From the NCBI GenBank assembly GCA_902590245.1, contig CACIWG010000003.1, positions 1 through 64,000 on the forward strand: a stretch of DNA of 64,000 nucleotides, read 5' to 3'. Shown piece by piece: positions 9,130-18,676 of this stretch. This stretch comes from an uncultured SAR116 cluster alpha proteobacterium. GTDB lineage: Bacteria > Pseudomonadota > Alphaproteobacteria > Puniceispirillales > Marisalimonadaceae. Numbering within the stretch: the stretch's first letter is position 1; every line of letters begins with the position of its first letter. The position numbers and the translations under genes are program-made. Under the pieces are notes generated by a model. That model was not told the DNA's origin. It did no database searches and saw only the letters and a program-made list of their open reading frames with translations.

Positions 9130-10124
9130 TATTCTATAATTATATCTTTTAAAAGTTCAGCCTCATCTGGCAATTCAGATACTATTGCAAAGTCAGCAGC
9201 TTCATTAACCTTTAATTTAATTTGATTATCTATCTCTTTAAGTTTACTTTCATTAAGACCATTCGCTAAGATTAATTTTTGTAAAGCTTTCAATGGTCCA
9301 TTTTTTCTCATTTCAGCAACTTCATCTCTTGTTCTATACTTACCTGGGTCTGACATAGAATGACCTCTAAAACGGTAGGTTTTCACTTCTAAAATAAATG
9401 GTTTTTGTTTTGATCTACAGTAGTTTACAGCTTCTAAAGCTGCTTCTCTTACGTCTAAAACATCCATTCCATTTACAGTTTTATTTTCTATGCCAAAAGC
9501 TTCACCTCTTATTGCAAAATTATCAGTTGACGAAGACCTCTCTACGGAAGTCCCCATGCCATACAAATTATTTTCGATCACAAAAAGCACAGGTAAACTC
9601 CATAATGCAGCAATATTAAATGTTTCATAAACTTGACCTTGGTTTGCCGCTCCATCTCCAAAGAAAGTAACACAAATAGATTTTTCATTTTTATACTTAT
9701 GGGAAAAAGCTAACCCAGCTCCAATAGGAACTTGTGCACCAACAATTCCGTGACCACCAAAAAAGCCTTTTTCTCGGCTAAACATATGCATGGAACCACC
9801 TTTGCCCTTAGAGTATCCTGTTATACGGCCTGTTAATTCAGCCATAACTCCTTTTGGGTCCATACCACATACTAACATATGCCCGTGATCTCTATAAGAG
9901 GTGACCATAGTATCTTCATCTTTAAGCGCTGAATTAATGCCTACAACTACAGCCTCTTGTCCAATATAAAGATGACAGAAGCCACCAATTTTACCCATTC
10001 CGTAGAGTTGGCCAGCTTTTTCTTCAAACCTTCTAATTAGTAGCATTTGTTCATTAAGTTTTAGTAAAAGGTCTAAGTCATAATTGCTTTTCTTTTTTGG
10101 AGCTTGTTTTTCATTCATATCCAT
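9129..10124 (-). CDS. pdhA: Pyruvate dehydrogenase E1 alpha
   Basis: A 331-residue ThDP-binding E1-alpha that decarboxylates pyruvate with PdhB. The ThDP/Mg motif runs from GDG (156-158) to NN (185-186) in [13 protein letters not shown] and [12 protein letters not shown]. Other conserved blocks are [20 protein letters not shown] and the loop [15 protein letters not shown], equivalent to the phosphorylation loop of mitochondrial E1. Lengths and order (A-B-C-lpd-lipA) are typical. Two start choices exist, ATG at 10124 and ATG at 10118 (MNEK); GGA stands close to both and I kept the first. Only 48 nt separate it from ftsB, and the segment contains weak promoter-like elements. Confidence 0.95.
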   Translation of the reverse strand: MDMNEKQAPKKKSNYDLDLLLKLNEQMLLIRRFEEKAGQLYGMGKIGGFCHLYIGQEAVVVGINSALKDEDTMVTSYRDHGHMLVCGMDPKGVMAELTGRITGYSKGKGGSMHMFSREKGFFGGHGIVGAQVPIGAGLAFSHKYKNEKSICVTFFGDGAANQGQVYETFNIAALWSLPVLFVIENNLYGMGTSVERSSSTDNFAIRGEAFGIENKTVNGMDVLDVREAALEAVNYCRSKQKPFILEVKTYRFRGHSMSDPGKYRTRDEVAEMRKNGPLKALQKLILANGLNESKLKEIDNQIKLKVNEAADFAIVSELPDEAELLKDIIIE

Positions 10125-10130
10125 ATTCCA

Positions 10131-10159
10131 TATATATATATTCTGAACTTTAAATACAA
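10131..10159 (-). promoter_or_regulatory. Possible pdhA promoter, weak sigma-70 match
   Basis: In the 48-nt ftsB-pdhA gap, read on the minus strand, TTGTAT (10154-10159) is followed after 17 nt by TATATA (10131-10136). The -10 element would lie only 6 nt before the pdhA ATG at 10124. Transcription would then begin at or beside the start codon, giving a leaderless message. The tract is a run of alternating T and A, so a chance match is quite possible. The pdh genes could instead simply be read from upstream. Confidence 0.22.
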
Positions 10160-10172
10160 TAAAATCATAATA

Positions 10173-10481
10173 TTATTCATCCAATATTACTAAAATGTTG
10201 CCTTCTTTAATCATACCTAAGTTTTTTTGAGCTAACTCACTAACGTAATCTTCATTTAAAGTTTCAAATGATAAAAATTTAATTTTAGTCATTAATTTTT
10301 CTTCTTTTTGTTGTAAATCCAATAACTCTTGATTTAAAAGTAAAATATTTTCATTCATTTCAAAAATTTTTGTGACAGACTTTTCATTGAAAAAAGTTAA
10401 ATTTACAGAATTGTAAATACAAATAATAACAATGACTGATAAAAATAGCTTTCCAAATTCTCTTCTAAAGTAATTAATCAT
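10173..10481 (-). CDS. ftsB: FtsB/DivIC-type septum formation initiator
   Basis: A 102-residue bitopic protein. It has a short basic cytoplasmic tail (MINYFRREFGK), one membrane segment at about 12-30, then a periplasmic coiled coil at about 38-72 (EMNENILLLNQELLDLQQKE). The C-terminal patch AQKNLGMIKEGNILVI matches the end of FtsB/DivIC proteins. By family knowledge it bridges FtsL and FtsQ in the divisome and helps activate septal peptidoglycan synthesis. The eno-ftsB-pdhA order is a standard alphaproteobacterial context and supports the call for an otherwise poorly conserved protein. Its ATG overlaps the eno stop by 4 nt. Confidence 0.85.
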   Translation of the reverse strand: MINYFRREFGKLFLSVIVIICIYNSVNLTFFNEKSVTKIFEMNENILLLNQELLDLQQKEEKLMTKIKFLSFETLNEDYVSELAQKNLGMIKEGNILVILDE

Positions 10482-11764
10482 TCTTTATTTATAATATCTA
10501 AAATTTCATTACCTATAAATTTAGCTTCTTCTCCTAATTGTTCTTCAATTCTGAGTAGCTGATTATATTTTGAGGTTCTATCAGATCTCGATAAAGAACC
10601 TGTTTTAATTTGACCAGCATTAATACCAACACACAAATCAGATATAAAATTGTCTTCTGTTTCACCAGATCTATGTGAAATAATCGTATTAAAATTATGC
10701 TTTTTTGCTTTTGATATAGTGTTAAGAGTTTCTGTTAAAGTTCCAACTTGGTTTAGTTTTATTAAAATTGAGTTTCCAGCTTCTTTTTGTATTCCTTCAC
10801 TTAATTTTTTTTCTTGAGTCACAAATAAATCATCTCCAACGATTTGAATATTTTTACCATATAAATTTGTGAATTTAGCAAATCCATTGACATCATCTTC
10901 ATCAAATGGGTCTTCAATTGAAATAATAGGATAATTCTTAATTAACCCTCCCCAATAATCAATTAATTCATCAGTAGTTAATAATGTTTTTTTATCATTT
11001 AATATATATTTATTATTTTTGTAAAACTCACTTGCGGCTGCGTCTAATGCAATAAAAATATCTTCACCAACTCTATAACCACTAACTTCTATAGATTTTG
11101 AGATTAAATCTAAAGCAATTTTAGGATCATCTATTTTAGGGGCAAATCCACCTTCGTCACCAACACTTGTTGAATATTTTTTATTATCTAATATTTTTTT
11201 TAAATTATGAAAAATTTCAGCGCCAGCTCTTAATGAATCACTAAATTTTTCAAAATTAACAGGCATTATCATAAACTCTTGAATATCTAGAAGATTATTT
11301 GCATGTGCACCACCATTAATAATATTCATTAAAGGTACTGGCATTACATTTGAACTTAAGCCACCGATATATTTATATAATGGTTGATTTAATGAAATTG
11401 CACCTGCTCTTGCTACAGCCATTGAAACACCAAGAATTGCATTAGCTCCTAATTTATTTTTATTTGATGTCCCATCAAGACTTATTAAATCGTTATCAAT
11501 CTTGGTTTGTTCTAAAGGTGATCTCCCTAGAATTATATTTTTTATATCATTATCAATATTATCTATGGCTTTTGTAACACCTTTTCCATGATATGATTTA
11601 TAACCATCTCTAAGTTCAACTGCTTCATACTTACCAGTAGATGCTCCAGAGGGAACACTTGCACTACCAACCAATCCATTGGACAAAACTATATCAACTT
11701 CAACTGTTGGATTGCCACGGCTATCTAGAATTTGTCTTCCTTTTGCATTTTCAATTTTAATCAT
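10478..11764 (-). CDS. eno: Enolase
   Basis: A 428-residue enolase converting 2-phosphoglycerate to phosphoenolpyruvate. The catalytic set can be read directly: E204 in VGDEGGFAP, K336 in LIKLNQVGT, H364 in SHRSGETED and K387 in QIKTGS. The Mg ligands are D241, E284 in SIEDPFDE and D311 in VGDDLF. Length matches the family. The gene lies between kdsA and ftsB, overlapping kdsA by 8 nt. That is apt, because enolase makes the PEP that KdsA consumes and pyruvate for the dehydrogenase genes that follow. Confidence 0.98.
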   Translation of the reverse strand: MIKIENAKGRQILDSRGNPTVEVDIVLSNGLVGSASVPSGASTGKYEAVELRDGYKSYHGKGVTKAIDNIDNDIKNIILGRSPLEQTKIDNDLISLDGTSNKNKLGANAILGVSMAVARAGAISLNQPLYKYIGGLSSNVMPVPLMNIINGGAHANNLLDIQEFMIMPVNFEKFSDSLRAGAEIFHNLKKILDNKKYSTSVGDEGGFAPKIDDPKIALDLISKSIEVSGYRVGEDIFIALDAAASEFYKNNKYILNDKKTLLTTDELIDYWGGLIKNYPIISIEDPFDEDDVNGFAKFTNLYGKNIQIVGDDLFVTQEKKLSEGIQKEAGNSILIKLNQVGTLTETLNTISKAKKHNFNTIISHRSGETEDNFISDLCVGINAGQIKTGSLSRSDRTSKYNQLLRIEEQLGEEAKFIGNEILDIINKE

Positions 11765-12602
11765 TGTAATTTCCTATAGAATGTTCTTTGATTAATCGAT
11801 CTATTTTTAAAATATCCTTAAGAATATTTTTCAATTTATCTAATCTAATCATATTTGTACCGTCGCTCGGGGCTACATCAGGATTTTCGTGAACTTCCAT
11901 AAATATCCCTGAAATACCTACAGTTACTGCGGCATTAGAATAATAAGGAATATATTCTCTATTTCCACCTGAAACATTTCCTAAACCACCTGGGCTTTGA
12001 ACAGAATGAGTGGCATCAAATACAATAGGGTATCCTATTTTTTTCATCTCTACTAAAGACCTCAAATCAAAAACCAAATTATTATATCCAAAAGAGTTTC
12101 CTCTTTCAGTTAACATAATTTTTTCATTACCAGTAGATTTTACTTTTTCAACAACATTTATCATATCCCAAGGAGCCAAAAATTGTCCTTTTTTTATATT
12201 AATTATTTTACCAGTATTTGAAGCATTTAATAATAAATCTGTTTGTCTGCATAAAAACGCAGGTATCTGAATAATATCAACAACTTCTTTAAGTAGATCA
12301 CATTGATAACTCTCATGTATATCCGTTAAAACAGGAACGTTTAAACTATTTTTAATTTCATTTAGTATTTCAAGACCTTTTTCAATTCCAACACCTCTAC
12401 TTGAATTAATGTTAGTTCTATTTGCTTTGTCAAAAGATGATTTAAATATAAAATCTAGCGAAAGTTCACCACATATTTGTTTAATCATTTTAGCGTGATA
12501 TAATGCATGATCTCTATTTTCAATAACACACGGACCAGCAATTAAAAATAACTTATTATCATTCTTTACTTCAAATCCTCCTATTTTAATTTTTTTAATC
12601 AT
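11757..12602 (-). CDS. kdsA: 3-deoxy-D-manno-octulosonate 8-phosphate synthase
   Basis: A 281-residue enzyme condensing PEP with arabinose 5-phosphate to KDO 8-phosphate, the precursor of the inner-core LPS sugar. Visible signatures are LIAGPCVIENRDHA near the N-terminus, FKSSFDKANRTN, TDIHESYQ, IPAFLCRQTDLL and FDATHSVQSPGG, all typical of KdsA. The start used is the ATG at 12602; a TTG one codon upstream is less likely. It lies between pyrG (10-nt gap) and eno (8-nt overlap), the standard order in this class. With lpxB and lpxI near the other end of the window it shows that the cell makes lipid A-KDO. Confidence 0.97.
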   Translation of the reverse strand: MIKKIKIGGFEVKNDNKLFLIAGPCVIENRDHALYHAKMIKQICGELSLDFIFKSSFDKANRTNINSSRGVGIEKGLEILNEIKNSLNVPVLTDIHESYQCDLLKEVVDIIQIPAFLCRQTDLLLNASNTGKIINIKKGQFLAPWDMINVVEKVKSTGNEKIMLTERGNSFGYNNLVFDLRSLVEMKKIGYPIVFDATHSVQSPGGLGNVSGGNREYIPYYSNAAVTVGISGIFMEVHENPDVAPSDGTNMIRLDKLKNILKDILKIDRLIKEHSIGNYND

Positions 12603-12612
12603 CAATATTAAA

Positions 12613-14247
12613 CTATAACATTCTTGATTGATTTAATGATGCGTTTATAAATGAAACAAAAAGAGGATGAGGCTGAAAAGGCCTTGATTTAAGCTCTGGA
12701 TGAAACTGAACAGCAATAAACCATGGATGATCATTTAATTCTAAAGTTTCAGGAAGTATATTGTCTGGAGACATTCCAGAAAAAAACATTCCTGCTTCAT
12801 CAAATTTATTACACAAATCTAAGTTAACTTCATATCTATGCCTGTGTCTTTCAAAAATTATTTTACTTTTGTAAATATTATATATTTTTGAATTTTGTTT
12901 TAAGTGACATTCATAAGAACCCAGTCTCATAGTACCTCCATATTCACTGAGAATATCTCTATTTTCCTTTCCCTTTTTGGTTTGCCATTCAGTTAATAAA
13001 GATATAATTGGAAATTTAGTTGATCCAAACTCAGTTGACGAGGCTTCCTTATAATTCATGACATTTCTTGCAAATTCTATTACAGCTAATTGCATTCCTA
13101 AGCAAATTCCGAAAAGAGGAATTTTATTCAACCTTGCATAATTAATAGCCAGGATTTTTCCATTTGATCCTCTTTCCCCAAAACCACCAGGTATAATTAT
13201 GCCATGTATGTCTTTAAAATAATTGAAGTTGTTATCAATATTTTCAGAGTCAATCCAAACTAAATTAATCTTTGTCTTATTAGCAATTCCTCCATGAGTA
13301 ATTGCTTCAATCAAAGATTTATAAGAATCAATTATGGATGTATATTTTCCTACGACTCCAATATTAACTTCGCCTTCAGAAGAATTTTGTATAGAAATAA
13401 TTTTTTTCCAGACACTTAAATCAGGAGATTTTTTATGATTTAAGTTAAAATAATTAAGGATTTCTTTATCAAATCCAGCTTCATGATAAGCAATAGGGAC
13501 TTCATATATTGAGTTCACATCGACAGCCTCAATAACTGCTTCTTCTTTAACATTACAAAATTGTGCTATTTTCTTTTTTTGATCATCAGGAATATTTAAC
13601 TCTGTCCTACATAATAAAATGTCAGGTTGAATTCCCATGCCTTGTAATTCTTTTACAGAATGTTGAGTTGGTTTGGTTTTTAATTCTTTTGCTGCATTTA
13701 TAAAGGGTAATAATGTAACATGAACAAAGCATGTGTTTTCTTTTCCAAGCTCATTTCTTAATTGTCTTATAGCTTCAATAAATGGTAAAGATTCTATATC
13801 CCCTACAGTTCCTCCAATCTCACAAAACATAAAGTCTTCATCATTAATATCTGACAAAATAAAATTTTTAATAGCATCTGTTACATGAGGTATAACTTGA
13901 ATAGTAGCACCGAGATAATCTCCTCTTCTTTCTTTTTTTAAAACTTGCGAATAAATTTTTCCAGTAGTTACGTTATCTGATTTTTTAGAATTAACTCCTG
14001 TAAACCTCTCATAATGTCCTAAATCAAGATCAGTTTCTGCACCATCATCTGTAACAAAACACTCTCCATGTTGATAAGGACTCATTGTCCCTGGGTCTAC
14101 ATTCAAATAAGGATCCAATTTCCTTAAACGAACCTTAAGACCTCTAGATATAAAAATAGATGCTAAACTCGCTGAAGCTAAACCTTTTCCAAGTGAGGAA
14201 ACAACACCGCCAGTAATAAAAATAAATTTAGGGGTGTTTTTATTCAT
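12613..14247 (-). CDS. pyrG: CTP synthase
   Basis: A 544-residue enzyme making CTP from UTP with glutamine-derived ammonia. The N-terminal synthetase domain has [13 protein letters not shown] (10-22), [19 protein letters not shown] and [13 protein letters not shown]. The C-terminal class I glutamine amidotransferase (about 293-544) has the oxyanion region [10 protein letters not shown], the nucleophile C382 in FGICLGMQ, and H516/E518 in [11 protein letters not shown]. It is full-length with no missing residue. It sits between secG and kdsA, and CTP is needed for CMP-KDO formation as well as nucleic acid and lipid synthesis. A gap of about 31 nt precedes it after secG. Confidence 0.98.
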   Translation of the reverse strand: MNKNTPKFIFITGGVVSSLGKGLASASLASIFISRGLKVRLRKLDPYLNVDPGTMSPYQHGECFVTDDGAETDLDLGHYERFTGVNSKKSDNVTTGKIYSQVLKKERRGDYLGATIQVIPHVTDAIKNFILSDINDEDFMFCEIGGTVGDIESLPFIEAIRQLRNELGKENTCFVHVTLLPFINAAKELKTKPTQHSVKELQGMGIQPDILLCRTELNIPDDQKKKIAQFCNVKEEAVIEAVDVNSIYEVPIAYHEAGFDKEILNYFNLNHKKSPDLSVWKKIISIQNSSEGEVNIGVVGKYTSIIDSYKSLIEAITHGGIANKTKINLVWIDSENIDNNFNYFKDIHGIIIPGGFGERGSNGKILAINYARLNKIPLFGICLGMQLAVIEFARNVMNYKEASSTEFGSTKFPIISLLTEWQTKKGKENRDILSEYGGTMRLGSYECHLKQNSKIYNIYKSKIIFERHRHRYEVNLDLCNKFDEAGMFFSGMSPDNILPETLELNDHPWFIAVQFHPELKSRPFQPHPLFVSFINASLNQSRML

Positions 14248-14278
14248 AATTTAAAGATTATATCAAATAAATTAATTT

Positions 14279-14584
14279 TCAATTATCTGTAGGAACTTTT
14301 GGATTATTATTTTCTTTTATTGAGTCAGTTTTAATTTCTTGAGATATTGATGGTTTATAATTACTACCAGATAATATTGCAAGCAGTATAGATGTAATAA
14401 AAAATAAAGCGCCAACTATAGTTGTTATTTTTGTAAGTGTATTTGCGGTCCCTCGGGCAGTCATGAAACCTCCACTCTGAGTTCCTCCAATACCTAATCC
14501 ACCACCTTCACTTTTTTGAAGCAATACTAAAATAATTATTAGAAATGCTAAAACGACATGAATTATTAAAACTGTATTTTCCAT
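14279..14584 (-). CDS. secG: Preprotein translocase subunit SecG
   Basis: A 101-residue inner-membrane protein with two membrane segments (about 4-21 and 52-69) joined by the conserved cytoplasmic loop LLQKSEGGGLGIGGTQSGGF, the SecG signature. A hydrophilic Asn/Lys-rich tail follows (about 72-101). SecG associates with SecYE and helps the SecA-driven insertion step. It lies between tpiA and pyrG, as in many alphaproteobacteria (tpiA-secG-pyrG). An 18-nt gap separates it from tpiA. Confidence 0.93.
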   Translation of the reverse strand: MENTVLIIHVVLAFLIIILVLLQKSEGGGLGIGGTQSGGFMTARGTANTLTKITTIVGALFFITSILLAILSGSNYKPSISQEIKTDSIKENNNPKVPTDN

Positions 14585-14602
14585 AATAAAATATATTAGT
14601 TA

Positions 14603-15328
14603 TTATAATTGTTTAACTGCACTTTTATAAATTGCAAGAAAATCTTTAAATTTTAAACTTGACCCGCCAATTAATGCTCCATGTACAGTATTTAATTCAA
14701 ATATTTTTGCACAATTTTCTGAATTTACAGATCCTCCATAAATTACCTTTAAATTTTCAATGTATGATAACTCATCTATGATATTAGTATGAACATTAAA
14801 TATTTCTTCATAACTTGGGATTATACCTGTACCAATTGCCCATAATGGTTCGTAAGCTATCACTAAATCTGAATTTATATTATCTGGCACACATTTTCTA
14901 ATTTGATTTCTAATAAATTGATTAGTATCTTTTTTGTTTTTAATTTCTTCAGACTCCCCAACGCAAATTATTGGAATAATATTTTTGGACAACACTAAAG
15001 TTGATGCTTTTTTTATAAAACTATTAGTTTCATTGTGGAACTCTCTTCTTTCTGAGTGGCCGATTATACAATATTTACATCCAATATCAGAAATGATTTC
15101 AACAGAAACGTCTCCTGTATAAGCCCCATTTAACTCTGATGAACAAGTTTGAGCGCCTATCTCAATGTTACAATTTGATAAATATTCTTTTGCATAATAT
15201 AATAGAGGAAACTGTGGAAATATGGCCATCTCAACCCGATTATCTATTTTAAAATCATTAACAATATCTCTGAATTTTAAAATATCGTCGTATTTCAAAT
15301 TCATTTTCCAATTTCCAGCTATTAACAT
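14603..15328 (-). CDS. tpiA: Triosephosphate isomerase
   Basis: A 241-residue TIM barrel interconverting dihydroxyacetone phosphate and glyceraldehyde 3-phosphate. The substrate-binding GNWKMN is at 5-10 (K8), the electrophilic histidine is in CIIGHSERREF, the catalytic glutamate is in AYEPLWAIGTG, and the phosphate-binding loop includes YGGSVNSEN and GALIGGSSLK. It is the first gene of a minus-strand run of 12 genes ending at the COQ10-like gene. It is divergent from ppiD, with 68 nt between the two start codons. Confidence 0.97.
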   Translation of the reverse strand: MLIAGNWKMNLKYDDILKFRDIVNDFKIDNRVEMAIFPQFPLLYYAKEYLSNCNIEIGAQTCSSELNGAYTGDVSVEIISDIGCKYCIIGHSERREFHNETNSFIKKASTLVLSKNIIPIICVGESEEIKNKKDTNQFIRNQIRKCVPDNINSDLVIAYEPLWAIGTGIIPSYEEIFNVHTNIIDELSYIENLKVIYGGSVNSENCAKIFELNTVHGALIGGSSLKFKDFLAIYKSAVKQL

Positions 15329-15361
15329 TTATTAACTACCATATTTTATTTATTCAAAATG

Positions 15362-15388
15362 TTGTAATTCATTTAATTTTAATATAAT
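15362..15388 (+). promoter_or_regulatory. Candidate ppiD promoter (leaderless arrangement)
   Basis: Within the 68-nt tpiA/ppiD divergent gap, the plus strand carries TTGTAA (15362-15367) and a perfect TATAAT (15383-15388), separated by 15 nt. The ATG of ppiD is at 15397, only 8 nt after the -10 hexamer, and no Shine-Dalgarno sequence precedes it. If this promoter is used, the transcript would begin at or next to the start codon. The spacer is shorter than the usual 17 nt and the DNA is very AT-rich, so this is a candidate only. Confidence 0.35.
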
Positions 15389-15396
15389 TAATATTT

Positions 15397-17247
15397 ATGT
15401 TAAGAGCATTAAGAAATAAATCTCAATCTTTTTTATTTAAAATTTTTTTAGTTTTAATTGTCATAGGATTTGCTGCTTGGGGTGTAGGAGATCTTACAGG
15501 TAACAAAATACCTCCTATTTTTAAATCAAATGACTTTGAAATAAGTTATGAGCAAATAATTAATGATTTCAATAAATCTAGAGCCACAACCACAGGAGTG
15601 ATTGATGTTCAAACTGCAATTCAAAATGGATATTTAAATAATGTATTAATTAGAAACAAAGCAAAACTAATTCTTAATCAGGAAACTGAATACTTAGATC
15701 TCACAGTACCCAGATCAATTATAAAAAAACAAATATTAGAGAATGATCAATTCAAAGAAAATTTAAATGATATGAATGTTTTCTCAGAAAAAAAGTTTAA
15801 TTCCCTCTTAAGAAATAATAATATAACCGAGAAAGATTATATTGAAAATCTTCAATTGCAAATTCTAAATAATAAATTATTTGATCATATTTATGATATA
15901 AAAACTTATAATACATCATTTTCAAGAGATTTTTATAAATGGCAAAATAAACAACTGGATATAAATTATATTTTTACACCTTATCTAGATACAAATAACG
16001 AAATGATAGATAATAATTCTAAAGAAAATTATTATAACGATAATAAAATTAATTTTAAAATTCCTAAATTAAGAAACATATCATTCATTTCATTTACACC
16101 AAATCTTCTCTATGATGATATTAACATAAGTGAAGAACAAATTGAAAATTCGTATAAAGAAAGAATTAGTGAGTTTAAAAAACCAGAAACTAGAAATTAT
16201 TTTCAAATAATTTTCAAAACTAATACAGAAGCTGACATTTTTTATAACAAAATACTTAACAATAGTAATTTTATAAATGAAGCAAAACTGCTAAAATTTA
16301 ATGAAACTGATATTAAATTTGAGAATATTTATAGAGATGACTTAACAAAAAATATTCAAGATAAAATTTTTAATACATCTAAAACAGGTTTGATCAAACC
16401 ATTTCAAACTAGTTTTGGGTTCCATGTTGTGCAATTAAATAAAATTAATAAAGAAAAGATTAAATTAATAAATGAAGTTTCGAATGTAATTGAAAAAGAA
16501 TTAAAATATAATTTAGCGATTGAAAAATTGTATGAAAAGATTGAAAATATAAATGATTTAGCTTTTTCAGGTAATAATTTAAACGAAATTACAAAATTAT
16601 CAAATATTAAAAATTTAAAAATCAATAAAACATATGATATTTCAGAAAACGGAGTTATTTATATTAATTTCAGACCAACAAAATCTAATTTTAATAATAA
16701 GTTTTTAAAAGAAATTTGGAAACTTGAAGTAAATGAAGTTTCTGAACTTTTAGAGATAAATGAAAACGAATTTGTTTTAATTAATGTTGATAGTGAAATT
16801 AACGAAAAACAATTAACTTATTCAGAAGCTAAACAACTTGTCACAGAAAAATTAAAAGAAAAATTAAAAATTAAGAATACTAAATTAAAATCTCAAAAAA
16901 ATTTTAAAAATACTAATTCTAATAATTTAAACACAATATCTGGTTTAAAAAGATTTGAGAACAAAAATTTAAGTAACGTTTTTAATGATTATATTATAAA
17001 TAATATTTTTAAATCAAAGGTTGGACAAATTAAATCGATTGCTTCAATAACTGGAATTCTAACTTTTAAAATTATAAAAGAAAATTCAAAAGCGAAGCTT
17101 GATAATAAAATTTTAAAACAAATCGATAACGATTTTAAGGAAAACATGCTTTCAGATGTCCAATCATACTATTATAAAAATTTTGAAACTTTTCATAAGA
17201 TAAAATCTAACTTAAAATCTTTGGATAGTTTAGTTAAGTTAAATTAA
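15397..17247 (+). CDS. ppiD: Peptidylprolyl isomerase PpiD-like periplasmic chaperone
   Basis: A 616-residue membrane-anchored periplasmic foldase. It has an N-terminal basic tail and signal anchor (about 12-32, MLRALRNKSQSFLFKIFLV then VIGFAAWGVGDL), the PpiD opening in alphaproteobacteria. An SurA-N/trigger-factor-like helical region follows (about 40-200). A parvulin-type domain lies around 255-352, with the pattern KKPETRNYFQIIFKT and TSFGFHVVQLNKI. A long Asn/Lys-rich C-terminal chaperone region ends the protein. PpiD assists proteins leaving the Sec channel. It is divergently placed from the secG/tpiA run, a fitting neighbour. Overall sequence is poorly conserved, so the assignment rests on architecture, the parvulin motif and position. 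Confidence 0.82.
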   Translation: MLRALRNKSQSFLFKIFLVLIVIGFAAWGVGDLTGNKIPPIFKSNDFEISYEQIINDFNKSRATTTGVIDVQTAIQNGYLNNVLIRNKAKLILNQETEYLDLTVPRSIIKKQILENDQFKENLNDMNVFSEKKFNSLLRNNNITEKDYIENLQLQILNNKLFDHIYDIKTYNTSFSRDFYKWQNKQLDINYIFTPYLDTNNEMIDNNSKENYYNDNKINFKIPKLRNISFISFTPNLLYDDINISEEQIENSYKERISEFKKPETRNYFQIIFKTNTEADIFYNKILNNSNFINEAKLLKFNETDIKFENIYRDDLTKNIQDKIFNTSKTGLIKPFQTSFGFHVVQLNKINKEKIKLINEVSNVIEKELKYNLAIEKLYEKIENINDLAFSGNNLNEITKLSNIKNLKINKTYDISENGVIYINFRPTKSNFNNKFLKEIWKLEVNEVSELLEINENEFVLINVDSEINEKQLTYSEAKQLVTEKLKEKLKIKNTKLKSQKNFKNTNSNNLNTISGLKRFENKNLSNVFNDYIINNIFKSKVGQIKSIASITGILTFKIIKENSKAKLDNKILKQIDNDFKENMLSDVQSYYYKNFETFHKIKSNLKSLDSLVKLN

Positions 17248-17251
17248 TAAT

Positions 17252-18463
17252 TTAATTATTTTCATCTAAAGTAACTGGCAAACCTTTTTTTTCTATTAAA
17301 TTTATAATTTTTTTCAGATGTTCTTCATTTTGTGTTTCTATTGTAATATCGAGCTTGGCTATACTTGCAGATAAATCCATAGTAAATCTATTATGTTCCA
17401 CTCTGAGTACATTGGCACCTGAATTTGCACAAATTTCTGAAATTATATTTAATTGCCCAGGTTTATCTGGCATAGTTATAGTCATTGTTGTTATCTGTCT
17501 AGCTCTAACTAAATCTCTCATTAAAATAGAAGAAATTATTTTAGAATCTATATTCCCTCCACATAACATAATTCCAACATTTTTATTTTTAAATTTCTTT
17601 TGATTTTCTATAATTGCTGCCAACCCAGCTGCACCAGCACCTTCAACAATAACCTTTTCAGTTAATGCTAACATAGCTATAGCCTGTTCAATTGAAGTGT
17701 CAGAAACTGAAATAACACTATCTATTTCATCTTTAATATAATTATAAGAAATTGAACCAATTTCTTTTACCGCTATACCCTCAGCAATTGTTGAACCATT
17801 ACATTTTAATTTCTTATTATAAAAAGCATTAAAAAGAGATGGATAAAATTTTGATTCAATACCTATTATTTTTGTTTTTTTTGATAATGATTTATTAATG
17901 ATTGAACATCCTGCTAATAAACCACCTCCACCAACTGGAACAAGTAAATAATCAAGATCAGATATTTGATTTAACATTTCTAAATAAAGCGTTCCTTGGC
18001 CTTTTATAACTTCAATGTCATCGTAAGGATGGACCTCAATATATCCAAATTTATTAATAAGTTCATTTACATATTGTTTACTTTCAATAAGATCATCTCC
18101 TTTTAAGAAAACATTTCCTCCAAAACTTTTTGTTCGCCTTATTTTTGTAAATGGAGTACCTAATGGCATTACAATATTAGTATTCACACCTAATTTATAA
18201 CCAGAGTAAGCTAATCCTTGAGCATGATTTCCTGCCGACATGCCTATTACACCTTTTAGCTTTTCTTGATTTGACAAGGAAAGTAATTTTGATAGAGCTC
18301 CTCTAATTTTAAATGATCCTGTATTTTGTCTATTCTCAAACTTAATAAATAAGTTACAATTGAATTTCTTTGAAATTTGTTCTGAATATGATGTTTCAGT
18401 AATTTTTAAAAAAGGCTTAATTTTATCATAAGTTGATAAAATATTTTCATATAAAATTTTCAT
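17252..18463 (-). CDS. ilvA: Threonine ammonia-lyase (threonine dehydratase), PLP type
   Basis: A 403-residue fold-type II PLP enzyme deaminating threonine to 2-oxobutanoate, the first step to isoleucine. PLP lysine K52 is in TGSFKIRGALSKL. The phosphate-binding glycine loop is VGGGGLLAG, and SAGNHAQGLAYSG matches the family substrate loop. The C-terminal 75 residues form a single ACT domain (ITMPDKPGQLNII then SGANVLRVEHNRF), as in short, TdcB-like alphaproteobacterial enzymes, which suggests amino-acid feedback control. It is nearly back to back with ppiD (4-nt gap between the stops). The 213-nt region upstream is the longest spacer in the window and holds two palindromes. Biosynthetic versus catabolic role cannot be settled from sequence alone. 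Confidence 0.92.
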   Translation of the reverse strand: MKILYENILSTYDKIKPFLKITETSYSEQISKKFNCNLFIKFENRQNTGSFKIRGALSKLLSLSNQEKLKGVIGMSAGNHAQGLAYSGYKLGVNTNIVMPLGTPFTKIRRTKSFGGNVFLKGDDLIESKQYVNELINKFGYIEVHPYDDIEVIKGQGTLYLEMLNQISDLDYLLVPVGGGGLLAGCSIINKSLSKKTKIIGIESKFYPSLFNAFYNKKLKCNGSTIAEGIAVKEIGSISYNYIKDEIDSVISVSDTSIEQAIAMLALTEKVIVEGAGAAGLAAIIENQKKFKNKNVGIMLCGGNIDSKIISSILMRDLVRARQITTMTITMPDKPGQLNIISEICANSGANVLRVEHNRFTMDLSASIAKLDITIETQNEEHLKKIINLIEKKGLPVTLDENN

Positions 18464-18513
18464 AAATTATCCTTCTTCAAATGTTATTCATCACATTTAT
18501 ATAATAATTTAAA

Positions 18514-18540
18514 AATTTACTAGTAAATTGTTTAACAATT
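18514..18540. promoter_or_regulatory. Two adjacent palindromes upstream of the threonine dehydratase gene
   Basis: A perfect 16-nt palindrome, AATTTACTAGTAAATT (18514-18529), runs directly into AATTGTTTAACAATT (18526-18540), a second inverted repeat with a one-base centre. They lie 51-77 nt upstream of the ilvA start, in the longest spacer of the window (18464-18676). The rest of the spacer is AT-rich and shows no gene. A dimeric repressor operator is possible, but a single 16-nt palindrome is not rare in DNA this AT-rich. Confidence 0.28.
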
Positions 18541-18676
18541 AAAATATATTAAAGTTACATTTAATGAATAAACCATGAAGTTATATAAAATTAAAATTCA
18601 ACCTTAAAATGAAACTATTTAAAATTATTATAAATATCGCTAAATATTAAATGCTTTCATTTCGACCATACGGTTT

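Noticed and set aside
8756..9139. Plus-strand frame of 127 codons opposite the pdhB lipoyl domain
   Set aside because: It is antisense to the lipoyl domain. The similar-looking frame at 7268-7774 arises from the same domain repeat, not from a conserved protein.
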